This document shows, one piece after another, positions 1 through 5,148 of a stretch of 5,148 nt of DNA. Every line of letters begins with the position of its first letter. Positions within the stretch are counted from its first letter, which is position 1. The DNA lies in contig JAJBTR010000418.1 of assembly GCA_020860745.1 (NCBI GenBank), forward strand, positions 1 through 5,148. Direction: 5' to 3'. The DNA comes from Lachnospiraceae bacterium (GTDB lineage Bacteria > Bacillota > Clostridia > Lachnospirales > Lachnospiraceae). The position numbers and the translations under genes were made by a program. A model generated the notes under the pieces. It saw only the letters and a list, made by a program, of their open reading frames with translations, was not told the DNA's origin and did no database searches.

Positions 1-10
1 AATGGGGGTA

Positions 11-18
11 AGAGGAGG
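11..18 (+). promoter_or_regulatory. Ribosome binding site of the iron-sulfur flavoprotein gene
   Basis: AGAGGAGG is a strong Shine-Dalgarno sequence ending 7 bases before the ATG at 26. It decides the start: an in-frame ATG at 2 lies upstream of this site and has no visible ribosome binding site inside the window. No promoter is visible; the transcription start is probably left of the window, possibly behind further genes of the same operon. Confidence 0.85.
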
Positions 19-25
19 AGTAACT

Positions 26-1858
26 ATGAGCAGATTATCAGTGGTTGAGACCGGTAAGATGCGGGCTTTCGGGGAAGATTTGCGCGCCCAGATTGCCCAG
101 CGCATCGCGGCGAACCCGCCCGGAGTCTGTGCGGTGGAGCAGCAGCTTGCGATTCTGCAGATGTGCTACGCGCAGACCTGCGGCAAATGTGTTCCCTGCC
201 GGATCGGCCTGGGGAGACTGACAGAATTACTGGAGGATGTACTGGACAACCGGGCCACGATGGAGACCCTGGCGCTGATTAAGGAGACGGCGGAGACTAT
301 CCGCGTGTCCGCCGACTGCGCCATCGGCTTCGAGGCGGCCAACATGGTGTTGAAAGGACTGGATGGTTTTGAGGAGGATTATCTCTCCCATGTGCAGCAG
401 CACACCTGTTCCGGATCCTTTGAGCAGCCGATTCCCTGCGTGACGCTCTGTCCCGCGCATGTGGATGTGCCGGGTTATATCGCGCTGGCAGCGGCCGGGA
501 GGGCGGACGATGCGATTCGTCTGATCCGCAAAGACAACCCGTTCCCCACAGCCTGCGCTTTGATCTGTGAGCATCCCTGTGAGCGGCGGTGCCGGAGAAA
601 GATGATTGACGACGCGGTGAATATCCGCGCGTTAAAGCGGTATGTGGTGGATCACGCCTCGGCGGATTCCGTTCCCACGCCGCCCTGCAACCCGTCTACC
701 GGGAAAAAGGTCGCCGTGATCGGCAGCGGGCCGAGCGGTCTGACCGCCGCTTATTTCCTGCAGCTGATGGGGCACCAGTGCACCGTATTTGAGGAGAAAA
801 AACAGTTGGGCGGCATGCTCCGCTACGGTATTCCGAATTACCGTTTCCCGCGGGAGCGGCTCCAGCAGGATCTGGACGCGATTCTGTCCACAGGCATTGA
901 GGTAAAGACAGAGACGCCCATCGGCACGGAGGAGATGAAACAGCTGCGCGCAGAGTACGACGCCGTCTATGTGGCCATCGGCGCGCACACGGATAAAAAG
1001 CTCCGCCTGGAAGGGGAGGACAGTGAAAACGTGATTTCCGCTGTCAAAATGCTCCGGGAGATCGGGGACGGCAATTATCCGGATTACACCGGCAAAGATA
1101 TCATCGTGGTCGGCGGCGGCAATGTGGCCATGGACTGCGCGAGGACAGCGGTCCGCTGCCATGCCGCATCGGTAAAGGTTGTTTACCGGAGACGGCAGGA
1201 GGATATGACGGCGCTGGCTGAGGAAGTGGAGAGCGCTCTGGCGGAAGGCGTGGAGATGGTGACCTTAAACGCGCCGGTTCGTATTGAGGCGGATGTGGAA
1301 AGAAAAGCGGCGGCTCTGTGGGTACAGCCTCAGGTGATCGGCCAGGTAAAGAACGGCCGTCCTGCACCCAGGAATGCCAATAAACCGGAAGTGCGCATGG
1401 CCTGCGATATTATTCTGGTTGCGGTCGGGCAGGATATTGTGTCCGGACCGTTTGCGGAATATGGCATCCCGGTTAACCGGGGAAGAATCGTGGCGGATGA
1501 ATCCGGCGCTGTCGAGATGGACGGCATATTTGCCGGCGGCGAGTGTGTGCTGGGCGCAGCCACGGTCATCCGCGCCATCGAGGGCGGTAAAGTGGCCGCA
1601 GCAAACATTGATGAATACCTTGGCTATCATCATCCTGTCACCTGTGACGTGGATATTCCGGAACCTTTGCTCAACGATAAAGTGGCCAGCGGCAGGGTGA
1701 ACCTCCGCGAGGCGGAGGCCTGCACGCGCAAGGAGAGTTTTGAGGGCGTGGAGCTGCCGATGAGCGATGAGGAAGCATACCGTGAGGCGAGCCGCTGTCT
1801 GCGGTGCGACCGTCATGGGTGCAGTGTGCTGAGAGGAGGTCGTCAGGAGATATGGTAA
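26..1858 (+). CDS. NuoF-type Fe-S domain fused to GltD/NfnB-like FAD/NAD(P)H oxidoreductase, hydrogenase partner
   Basis: Predicted cytoplasmic 610-residue iron-sulfur flavoprotein that would pass electrons between NAD(P)H and the hydrogenase encoded next to it. Residues ~35-120 resemble the [4Fe-4S] domain at the end of NuoF/HydB: TCGKCVPCR gives C52, C55 and C58, with C98 as the distant fourth ligand. The FMN/NADH-binding part of NuoF is absent. Residues ~125-215 are the Fe-S region of GltD/NfnB-type enzymes (C138, C142 in PCVTLCP; C177, C181, C185, C189). Residue 228 onward is a two-dinucleotide-fold reductase: FAD site GSGPSG (233-238), second site GGGNVAMD (363-370) followed by YRRR (387-390), which in GltD relatives suits NADP(H), and a C-terminal FAD motif FAGGE (502-506). 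The tail carries RCLRC plus C599. There is no signal peptide or membrane segment. The gene overlaps the hydrogenase gene by 7 bases, implying co-translation. Automatic annotation might call it glutamate synthase small subunit, but no large glutamate synthase subunit is in view, so true glutamate synthesis is unlikely. Fold assignment is firm; cofactor preference and partner are inferred. Confidence 0.9.
   Translation: MSRLSVVETGKMRAFGEDLRAQIAQRIAANPPGVCAVEQQLAILQMCYAQTCGKCVPCRIGLGRLTELLEDVLDNRATMETLALIKETAETIRVSADCAIGFEAANMVLKGLDGFEEDYLSHVQQHTCSGSFEQPIPCVTLCPAHVDVPGYIALAAAGRADDAIRLIRKDNPFPTACALICEHPCERRCRRKMIDDAVNIRALKRYVVDHASADSVPTPPCNPSTGKKVAVIGSGPSGLTAAYFLQLMGHQCTVFEEKKQLGGMLRYGIPNYRFPRERLQQDLDAILSTGIEVKTETPIGTEEMKQLRAEYDAVYVAIGAHTDKKLRLEGEDSENVISAVKMLREIGDGNYPDYTGKDIIVVGGGNVAMDCARTAVRCHAASVKVVYRRRQEDMTALAEEVESALAEGVEMVTLNAPVRIEADVERKAAALWVQPQVIGQVKNGRPAPRNANKPEVRMACDIILVAVGQDIVSGPFAEYGIPVNRGRIVADESGAVEMDGIFAGGECVLGAATVIRAIEGGKVAAANIDEYLGYHHPVTCDVDIPEPLLNDKVASGRVNLREAEACTRKESFEGVELPMSDEEAYREASRCLRCDRHGCSVLRGGRQEIW
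1834..1849 (+). promoter_or_regulatory. Ribosome binding region of the hydrogenase gene
   Basis: AGGAGGT (1834-1840) lies 11 bases before the ATG at 1852, somewhat far, and a second AGGAG (1845-1849) lies only 2 bases before it, too close to be ideal. Both are inside the end of the preceding gene. The first is the likely site. It supports ATG 1852 over a GTG at 1804, which would add 16 residues unlike the known N-terminus of the family. Confidence 0.7.
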
Positions 1859-3588
1859 ACATTACGATTAATCATAAAAAATTACAGGTAAAAGAGGGGA
1901 CGACCATTCTGGAGGCGGCTTCCACGGCCGGCATCAAGATACCGACACTCTGCTATCTGAAAGATATCAATGAGATTGGCGCCTGTCGCGTCTGCGTGGT
2001 AGAGCTGAAAGGGAAAGATATGCTGGTATCCTCCTGCAATACAAAAGTGGAGGAGGGGATGGAAGTCATCACCAACAGTGAAAAGGTGCAGCATGCGAGA
2101 CGGATGAATGTCGCCTTTATCCTCTCAAAGCACAATACCAACTGCACGTCCTGCACCAGGAGCGGCAACTGTTCGCTCCAGGAGGTGGCCAATACGCTCA
2201 ATATCGGCCGTCTTCCCTATAAACGTTCCTATGAGCAAAAGCCCTGGAACCGGGAATTTCCGTTGATCCGCAATGCCGGAAAATGCATCAAATGTATGCG
2301 CTGCGTCCAGGTCTGTGAGAAAATTCAGACTCTGGATATCTGGGATCTGGCGGGCACCGGCAAGCGCACCAGCGTGGATGTCAGCGGAAACCGGAAGATC
2401 GTGGACGCCGACTGTGCGGTCTGCGGACAGTGCGTGACCCACTGCCCGGTGGGCGCGCTCCATGAGAGAGACGACTGTGATAAACTGATGGACGCGATAC
2501 ATAATCCGGACAAAATCGTCGTCGTCCAGATCGCTCCCACTGTCCGCGCAGCCTGGGGCGAGGGAATCGGCCTGCCGAAGCAGATGGCGACGGAGAAACG
2601 CATGGCGGCGACTGTCCGTGCGCTGGGTGCGGACTATGTATTTGACACGAATTTTTCGGCAGACCTGACCATCATGGAGGAAGGTTCAGAGCTGATCGAG
2701 CGCCTGCAGCACCCGGATGATTACCAGTGGCCGATGTTTACCTCCTGCTGTCCGGGCTGGGTGCGTTTCCTGAAATCCCAGTATCCGGATATGACGGCAA
2801 ACCTGTCCACGGCCAAATCGCCGCAGCAGATGTTCGGTGCGGTGGCCAAGAGCTACTACGCGCAGATCCTTGACGTGGATCCTTCCCGGATTTTCTGTGC
2901 GTCCATCATGCCCTGCATGGCGAAAAAGGCGGAGTGCGATCTGCCGGTGATGAACGATGCGGGCGCGGGACAGGATGTGGATCTGGCTCTGACTACCCGT
3001 GAATTTGACCGGATCATTAAGGCAGAGATGCTGATCCCGGCTCTGCTTCCCGAGGAAGAATTCGACATGCCTCTGGGCGTCGGCTCCGGCGCGGCCGTCA
3101 TTTTCGGCGCCACAGGCGGCGTGATGGAGGCGGCTCTTCGGACTGCGTCATATGTGCTGGAGGGTCATAACCCCGACCCGGATGCTTTTTCCGCGGTGCG
3201 CGGCATGGACGGCATCAAGGAGGCTGAAGTGGAGATCGCAGGTGTCAAAGTAAAAGCAGCGATCGCCCACGGTCTGGGCAACGCCCGGAAGCTGATTGAG
3301 AAGTGCCGTTCCGGCGAGGCGGAGTATCACTTCGTGGAGGTCATGGCCTGCCCCGGCGGCTGTGCCGGCGGCGGCGGACAGCCCATCCGCGACGGCGTGG
3401 AGATGGCGGACGTCCGAGGACAGCAGCTCTACGAGCTGGACCGCAATAATCTGATCCGTTTCTCCCATGAGAATCCGTCCGTCATTCAGGCGTATCAGGA
3501 TTACTTTGAAAAACCGCTCTCCCATAAGTCGCATGAGCTGCTGCATACGGATCACGACGCGTGGAAGATGCCGGGCGAGAGAAAGTGA
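1852..3588 (+). CDS. hydA: [FeFe] hydrogenase, clostridial CpI-like with four accessory Fe-S clusters
   Basis: Cytoplasmic enzyme interconverting protons plus electrons and H2; 578 residues, close to the 574 of Clostridium pasteurianum CpI. Cluster motifs in order: [2Fe-2S] ferredoxin-like domain (C34, C45, C48, C62); His-ligated [4Fe-4S] (H94, C98, C101, C107); two ferredoxin-type [4Fe-4S] motifs (C145, C148, C151, C155 and C188, C191, C194, C198). The H-cluster domain has TSCCPGW (C299 and ligand C300), MPCMAKKAE (ligand C355) and the motif MACPGGC (ligands C500 and C504). Residues matching the CpI proton path are present (E277, E280, C299, S319). The C-terminal part is the small-subunit-like segment ending in PLSHKSHELLHTDH. 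Nothing is missing, so an active enzyme is expected. Together with the GltD-like gene upstream, this fits the glutamate-synthase-linked (A2) class; whether it evolves or takes up H2 is not readable from the sequence. The maturases HydE, HydF and HydG are not in the window. The start at ATG 1852 gives the typical MVNITIN opening. Confidence 0.97.
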   Translation: MVNITINHKKLQVKEGTTILEAASTAGIKIPTLCYLKDINEIGACRVCVVELKGKDMLVSSCNTKVEEGMEVITNSEKVQHARRMNVAFILSKHNTNCTSCTRSGNCSLQEVANTLNIGRLPYKRSYEQKPWNREFPLIRNAGKCIKCMRCVQVCEKIQTLDIWDLAGTGKRTSVDVSGNRKIVDADCAVCGQCVTHCPVGALHERDDCDKLMDAIHNPDKIVVVQIAPTVRAAWGEGIGLPKQMATEKRMAATVRALGADYVFDTNFSADLTIMEEGSELIERLQHPDDYQWPMFTSCCPGWVRFLKSQYPDMTANLSTAKSPQQMFGAVAKSYYAQILDVDPSRIFCASIMPCMAKKAECDLPVMNDAGAGQDVDLALTTREFDRIIKAEMLIPALLPEEEFDMPLGVGSGAAVIFGATGGVMEAALRTASYVLEGHNPDPDAFSAVRGMDGIKEAEVEIAGVKVKAAIAHGLGNARKLIEKCRSGEAEYHFVEVMACPGGCAGGGGQPIRDGVEMADVRGQQLYELDRNNLIRFSHENPSVIQAYQDYFEKPLSHKSHELLHTDHDAWKMPGERK

Positions 3589-3613
3589 GATAAAAGTGAG
3601 ATGTAAGTGAGAT
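3583..3613 (+). repeat. Three 11-bp-spaced copies of AAGTGAGAT across the hydA stop
   Basis: Exact copies of AAGTGAGAT begin at 3583, 3594 and 3605, a strict 11-base period. The hydA TGA stop (3586-3588) is inside the first copy, so the other two copies are untranslated. Copies are separated by AA and GT. Replication slippage at the end of the gene is the simplest explanation; a protein-binding or RNA role is possible but unsupported. Confidence 0.85.
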
Positions 3614-3614
3614 A

Positions 3615-3735
3615 GCAAATTTTATATTTGCGTGATCGGACTTATACAACGTAGGAAATCTGTGATTTCCGTAATCGAACTTATACACCGTATAAGAAAT
3701 CTTTGATTTCTGCGTTCGAACTTATGCAAAGATTA
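3615..3735 (+). repeat. Tandem array of three covarying hairpin units
   Basis: Three imperfect units start at 3615, 3654 and 3695 (periods 39 and 41). Each opens with a perfect 6-bp stem and 5-base loop: GCAAAT/ATTTGC (3615-3631), GGAAAT/ATTTCC (3654-3670), AGAAAT/ATTTCT (3695-3711). Each hairpin is followed by a conserved tail of 22-24 bases; tails 1 and 2 agree at 19 of 22 positions, and tails 2 and 3 share TCGAACTTAT. The two outer stem bases differ between units while pairing is kept, pointing to selection on RNA or cruciform structure. CTTATAC (3680-3686) can also pair with GTATAAG (3690-3696), which overlaps hairpin 3 by two bases. The array is between the hydA stop and its terminator, so it is probably transcribed. 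No coding frame fits. Known family not recognised. Confidence 0.85.
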
Positions 3736-3751
3736 ATCCATAACCCCAAAT

Positions 3752-3782
3752 AGCCTGTCAGTTTTCCTGGCAGGCTGTTTTT
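3752..3782 (+). terminator. Intrinsic terminator of the hydrogenase operon
   Basis: AGCCTGTCA (3752-3760) pairs with TGGCAGGCT (3768-3776) through nine pairs including one T-G wobble, with a 7-base loop, and is followed by GTTTTT. This is a typical Rho-independent terminator and separates the hydrogenase unit from the spore-coat unit. Confidence 0.88.
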
Positions 3783-3821
3783 CCCTCATAAAAAAGAGAA
3801 TCTCTATTTTACAATTCATTA

Positions 3822-3850
3822 GAACCTATGCCGTCGATTCCGCATATATT
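3822..3850 (+). promoter_or_regulatory. Possible sigma-E-type promoter of the cotJ operon
   Basis: CATATATT (3843-3850) resembles the CATACA-T type -10 element of the mother-cell sporulation factor sigma-E, which drives cotJ in Bacillus subtilis. At the expected 14-base spacing the -35 position holds GAACCTA (3822-3828), a poor match. A start a few bases downstream of 3850 would give a leader of about 25 bases before the TTG at 3881. No good sigma-A pair was seen. The call leans on the known regulation of the operon as much as on sequence. Confidence 0.3.
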
Positions 3851-3864
3851 ACAGTAAATCCATC

Positions 3865-3872
3865 AGAAAGGG
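3865..3872 (+). promoter_or_regulatory. Ribosome binding site of cotJA
   Basis: AGAAAGGG ends 8 bases before the TTG at 3881. It supports use of TTG as start, because no ATG or GTG lies in frame nearby upstream, and the first in-frame ATG downstream (3911) has no comparable site and would cut ten residues. Confidence 0.6.
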
Positions 3873-3880
3873 CAATCAAA

Positions 3881-4081
3881 TTGAGTTGCAATACAGGAAA
3901 TTACCGGACGATGCCGATGAGCGGCGGCATGCCGTACGCCATCGACCGCATGCCGATCGCAATGGCGTATGTGCCGTGGCAGCATTTTGCACGGACCTAT
4001 GAACTGGATCGGGCGCTTACAGTCGGAACCATTTTCCCCGAATTAGATAAACCGTTCACCGGGAAAGGAGGGAACTGCTGA
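3881..4081 (+). CDS. cotJA: Spore coat associated protein CotJA
   Basis: Small 66-residue protein of the CotJA family, which in Bacillus subtilis is placed in the inner spore coat together with CotJC; the biochemical role is not known. The family signature is the core MAYVPWQHF (28-36) followed by ALTVGTIFPELDKPF (45-59). It is somewhat shorter than the roughly 80 residues of the Bacillus protein. Start is the rare codon TTG, chosen on the ribosome binding site at 3865-3872. The N-terminal part before residue 25 is rich in Met, Gly and Pro and probably disordered. A cysteine sits near each end (C3 and C66). The stop overlaps the cotJB start by one base (TGATG), so the two are translationally coupled. 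First gene of the cotJ operon. Confidence 0.92.
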   Translation: MSCNTGNYRTMPMSGGMPYAIDRMPIAMAYVPWQHFARTYELDRALTVGTIFPELDKPFTGKGGNC

Positions 4082-4359
4082 TGAGTATGTCCTGCAATTG
4101 TAATGCCTCGGAGAAAATGAGGCTGTTCCAGGCGGTGAATCAGTATGGATTTGCTCTGAGCGATATTACACTGTACCTGGATACCCACCCAAAAGACCAG
4201 GAGGCGCTGGATTACTACAACCACATGAATCACATGTATCAGAAAGCGACCTCGGAATACGAGCACAAATACGGCCCGCTGACCCAGTTCGGCGGCGAGG
4301 AGCATGATATCTGGAAATGGTCGGTACAGTGCTGGCCGTGGGAAAGGGGGTATTTTTAA
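4081..4359 (+). CDS. cotJB: Spore coat protein CotJB
   Basis: A 92-residue protein of the CotJB family, needed with CotJA and CotJC for normal coat composition in Bacillus subtilis; no enzymatic role is known. Evidence is the conserved layout: an alpha-helical N-terminal half (FQAVNQYGFALSDITLYLD, 16-34), the middle segment with LDYYNHMN and YGPLT, and the tryptophan-rich end WKWSVQCWPWE (78-88). Length is normal. AAAGGAGGG at 4064-4072, inside cotJA, is a strong ribosome binding site 8 bases upstream. Cysteines C5, C7 and C84 could be involved in coat cross-linking, which is inference. The gene ends 3 bases before cotJC and in the same reading frame. Confidence 0.94.
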   Translation: MSMSCNCNASEKMRLFQAVNQYGFALSDITLYLDTHPKDQEALDYYNHMNHMYQKATSEYEHKYGPLTQFGGEEHDIWKWSVQCWPWERGYF

Positions 4360-4362
4360 CTT

Positions 4363-5001
4363 ATGTGGAATTATGAGAGAAGACTGCAGTATCCGGTCAA
4401 CATCACAAAATCCGACCCCGGCATTGCAAAAATAATTATCTCGCAGTTTGGCGGACCTGACGGCGAGATGTCCGCGTCCATGCGCTATCTGTCCCAGCGG
4501 TATTCCATGCCGTATAAAGAGGTGACAGGCCTGCTCACGGATATCGGCACGGAGGAGCTGGCGCACATGGAAATGATCTGCGCGATTGTGAAACAGCTGA
4601 CACAGGATCTGACACCGGAGGAAATCAAGAAGAGCGGGTTTGACACCTACTATGTGGATCACACGCTGGGCTTATGGCCCGCGGCGGCAGCCGGTATTCC
4701 GCAGAATGCGTGCGAGTATCAGTCCAAGGGAGATGCGATCACGGATCTTTTTGAAGATATGGCAGCAGAGCAGAAGGCGAGAACAACGTATGACAACATT
4801 CTTCGCCTGGTCAAAGACCCGGAGGTCTGCGATCCGATTCGCTTTTTGCGGGAGCGTGAGGTCGTTCACTTCCAGCGGTTTGGCGAAGGACTTCGCATTG
4901 TGACGGATCGGTTGAATGAGAAGAATTTCTATGCGTTCAATCCGGAATTTGACGTTAAGGGAATTGCGGGCTGTAAACCGGGCTGCGGCTGTCCTGCTTA
5001 A
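4363..5001 (+). CDS. cotJC: Spore coat protein CotJC, manganese catalase family
   Basis: A 212-residue protein of the CotJC branch of the dimanganese catalase family, located in the spore coat and presumed to break down hydrogen peroxide. The dimetal ligands can be placed by comparison with Lactobacillus plantarum manganese catalase: E35 (GPDGEMSA), E65 and H68 (TEELAH), E136 (AAEQKAR) and H169 (REVVHF). The E136-H169 gap of 33 equals that of the catalase pair E148/H181. It is shorter than true catalases (about 265-300 residues), as usual for CotJC. The last ten residues hold three cysteines (C204, C208, C210) after a Gly-rich turn. The ribosome binding site is GGAAAGGGGG (4341-4350), about 12 bases from the ATG, weaker than that of cotJB. 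Last gene of the operon, followed by a terminator at 5047. Metal site is intact; activity is inferred. Confidence 0.95.
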   Translation: MWNYERRLQYPVNITKSDPGIAKIIISQFGGPDGEMSASMRYLSQRYSMPYKEVTGLLTDIGTEELAHMEMICAIVKQLTQDLTPEEIKKSGFDTYYVDHTLGLWPAAAAGIPQNACEYQSKGDAITDLFEDMAAEQKARTTYDNILRLVKDPEVCDPIRFLREREVVHFQRFGEGLRIVTDRLNEKNFYAFNPEFDVKGIAGCKPGCGCPA

Positions 5002-5046
5002 AGAACGGAATTATAAAAATCTGATTTGCGGGTTTTATTTGTCCGG

Positions 5047-5084
5047 AGAGCCACCTGTGTAAGCTGCGGGTGGCTCTGCTTTTT
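5047..5084 (+). terminator. Intrinsic terminator of the cotJ operon
   Basis: AGAGCCACC (5047-5055) and GGTGGCTCT (5069-5077) form a perfect 9-bp stem with a 13-base loop, followed after GC by TTTTT (5080-5084). This closes the cotJ operon 45 bases after the cotJC stop. The bases between stop and stem (5002-5046) are AT-rich and hold nothing else recognisable. Confidence 0.9.
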
Positions 5085-5093
5085 GGGCGCAGA

Positions 5094-5130
5094 GGTGCGT
5101 AAGGAATATGACAGCTGTGCTGTCCGCACC
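5094..5130. other. Nested inverted repeat at the right edge
   Basis: An outer pair GGTGCG (5094-5099) / CGCACC (5125-5130) encloses an inner pair GACAGC (5110-5115) / GCTGTC (5119-5124) with a TGT loop. The right arms are contiguous, while the left arms are separated by ten unpaired bases (5100-5109). Just downstream, CCGCGCGG (5131-5138) is self-complementary. Could be a dispersed repeat, the start of a structured leader, or chance in GC-rich DNA. The sequence ends before this can be judged. Confidence 0.4.
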
Positions 5131-5148
5131 CCGCGCGGCGAGTATGAG

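Noticed and set aside
632..1162. Reverse-strand open frame of 176 codons
   Set aside because: It is fully antisense to the FAD-binding region of the flavoprotein gene, and its product has no family features.
1374..1700. Forward open frame of 108 codons in another frame of the flavoprotein gene
   Set aside because: It lies inside conserved coding sequence (C-terminal FAD region), with no ribosome binding site and no recognisable product.
1265..1816. Reverse-strand open frame of 183 codons inside the flavoprotein gene
   Set aside because: It is antisense to a clearly recognised gene, has no recognisable domain, and is explained by the GC-rich codon use of the true gene.
1804..1851. Upstream GTG start for the hydrogenase
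   Set aside because: The extra 16 residues are not typical of the family, and the best ribosome binding site lies downstream of this GTG and in front of ATG 1852.
26..1858. Genuine glutamate synthase small subunit (gltD)
   Set aside because: The NuoF-type Fe-S domain at the N-terminus and overlap with a hydrogenase gene point to a hydrogenase partner; no large glutamate synthase subunit is present in the window.
3615..3735. CRISPR array
   Set aside because: Units repeat as whole 39-41 bp blocks with partly conserved tails; there are no unique spacers between identical repeats and no cas genes in view.
3828..3857. Nine-codon open frame before cotJA
   Set aside because: No ribosome binding site, overlaps the promoter candidate, and would probably not be transcribed if that promoter is correct.
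3997..4662. Reverse-strand open frame of 221 codons
   Set aside because: It spans the cotJA end, cotJB and half of cotJC on the opposite strand; these three are well-supported genes and the antisense product resembles nothing recognised.
5095..5148. Possible start of a new gene (GTG 5095 or ATG 5108)
   Set aside because: Frames are open to the edge but only 14-18 codons long, no convincing ribosome binding site is placed for either, and the same bases form an inverted repeat.

Overview
The window most likely comes from a spore-forming anaerobic member of the Clostridia, plausibly a Lachnospiraceae relative. This rests on three things: an [FeFe] hydrogenase of clostridial type, a cotJA-cotJB-cotJC spore-coat operon, and strong AGGAGG-type ribosome binding sites. 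The species cannot be fixed from the sequence. All five genes are on the + strand, in two transcription units separated by a terminator.

Unit 1 (26-3588, left edge not seen) holds two overlapping genes. The first encodes a 610-residue iron-sulfur flavoprotein. It joins a NuoF-type [4Fe-4S] domain, without NuoF's FMN/NADH-binding part, to a GltD/NfnB-type FAD- and NAD(P)H-binding oxidoreductase. The second encodes a 578-residue [FeFe] hydrogenase with the full clostridial set of accessory cluster motifs and an intact H-cluster site. The pair matches the arrangement described as glutamate-synthase-linked (group A2) [FeFe] hydrogenases. The inferred role is electron exchange between NAD(P)H, or another carrier, and protons/H2 in the cytoplasm; direction and partners are not shown by sequence.

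The 292-base gap (3589-3880) is not featureless. It starts with three 11-bp-spaced copies of AAGTGAGAT that run across the hydrogenase stop codon. Next come three tandem hairpin units of about 40 bp, whose 6-bp stems differ in sequence but keep perfect pairing. A good intrinsic terminator follows (3752-3782), then a weak sigma-E-like promoter candidate.

Unit 2 (3881-5001) is cotJA, cotJB and cotJC, tightly packed (1-base overlap, then a 3-base gap), ending at a strong intrinsic terminator (5047-5084). These encode spore-coat-associated proteins; CotJC is a manganese-catalase-family protein with all five metal ligands visible. The last 64 bases (5085-5148) hold a nested inverted repeat and no gene I can identify.

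The genes belong to known families. The least explained parts are the covarying hairpin array in the 3' region of the hydrogenase transcript and the divided cysteine motif in the flavoprotein.
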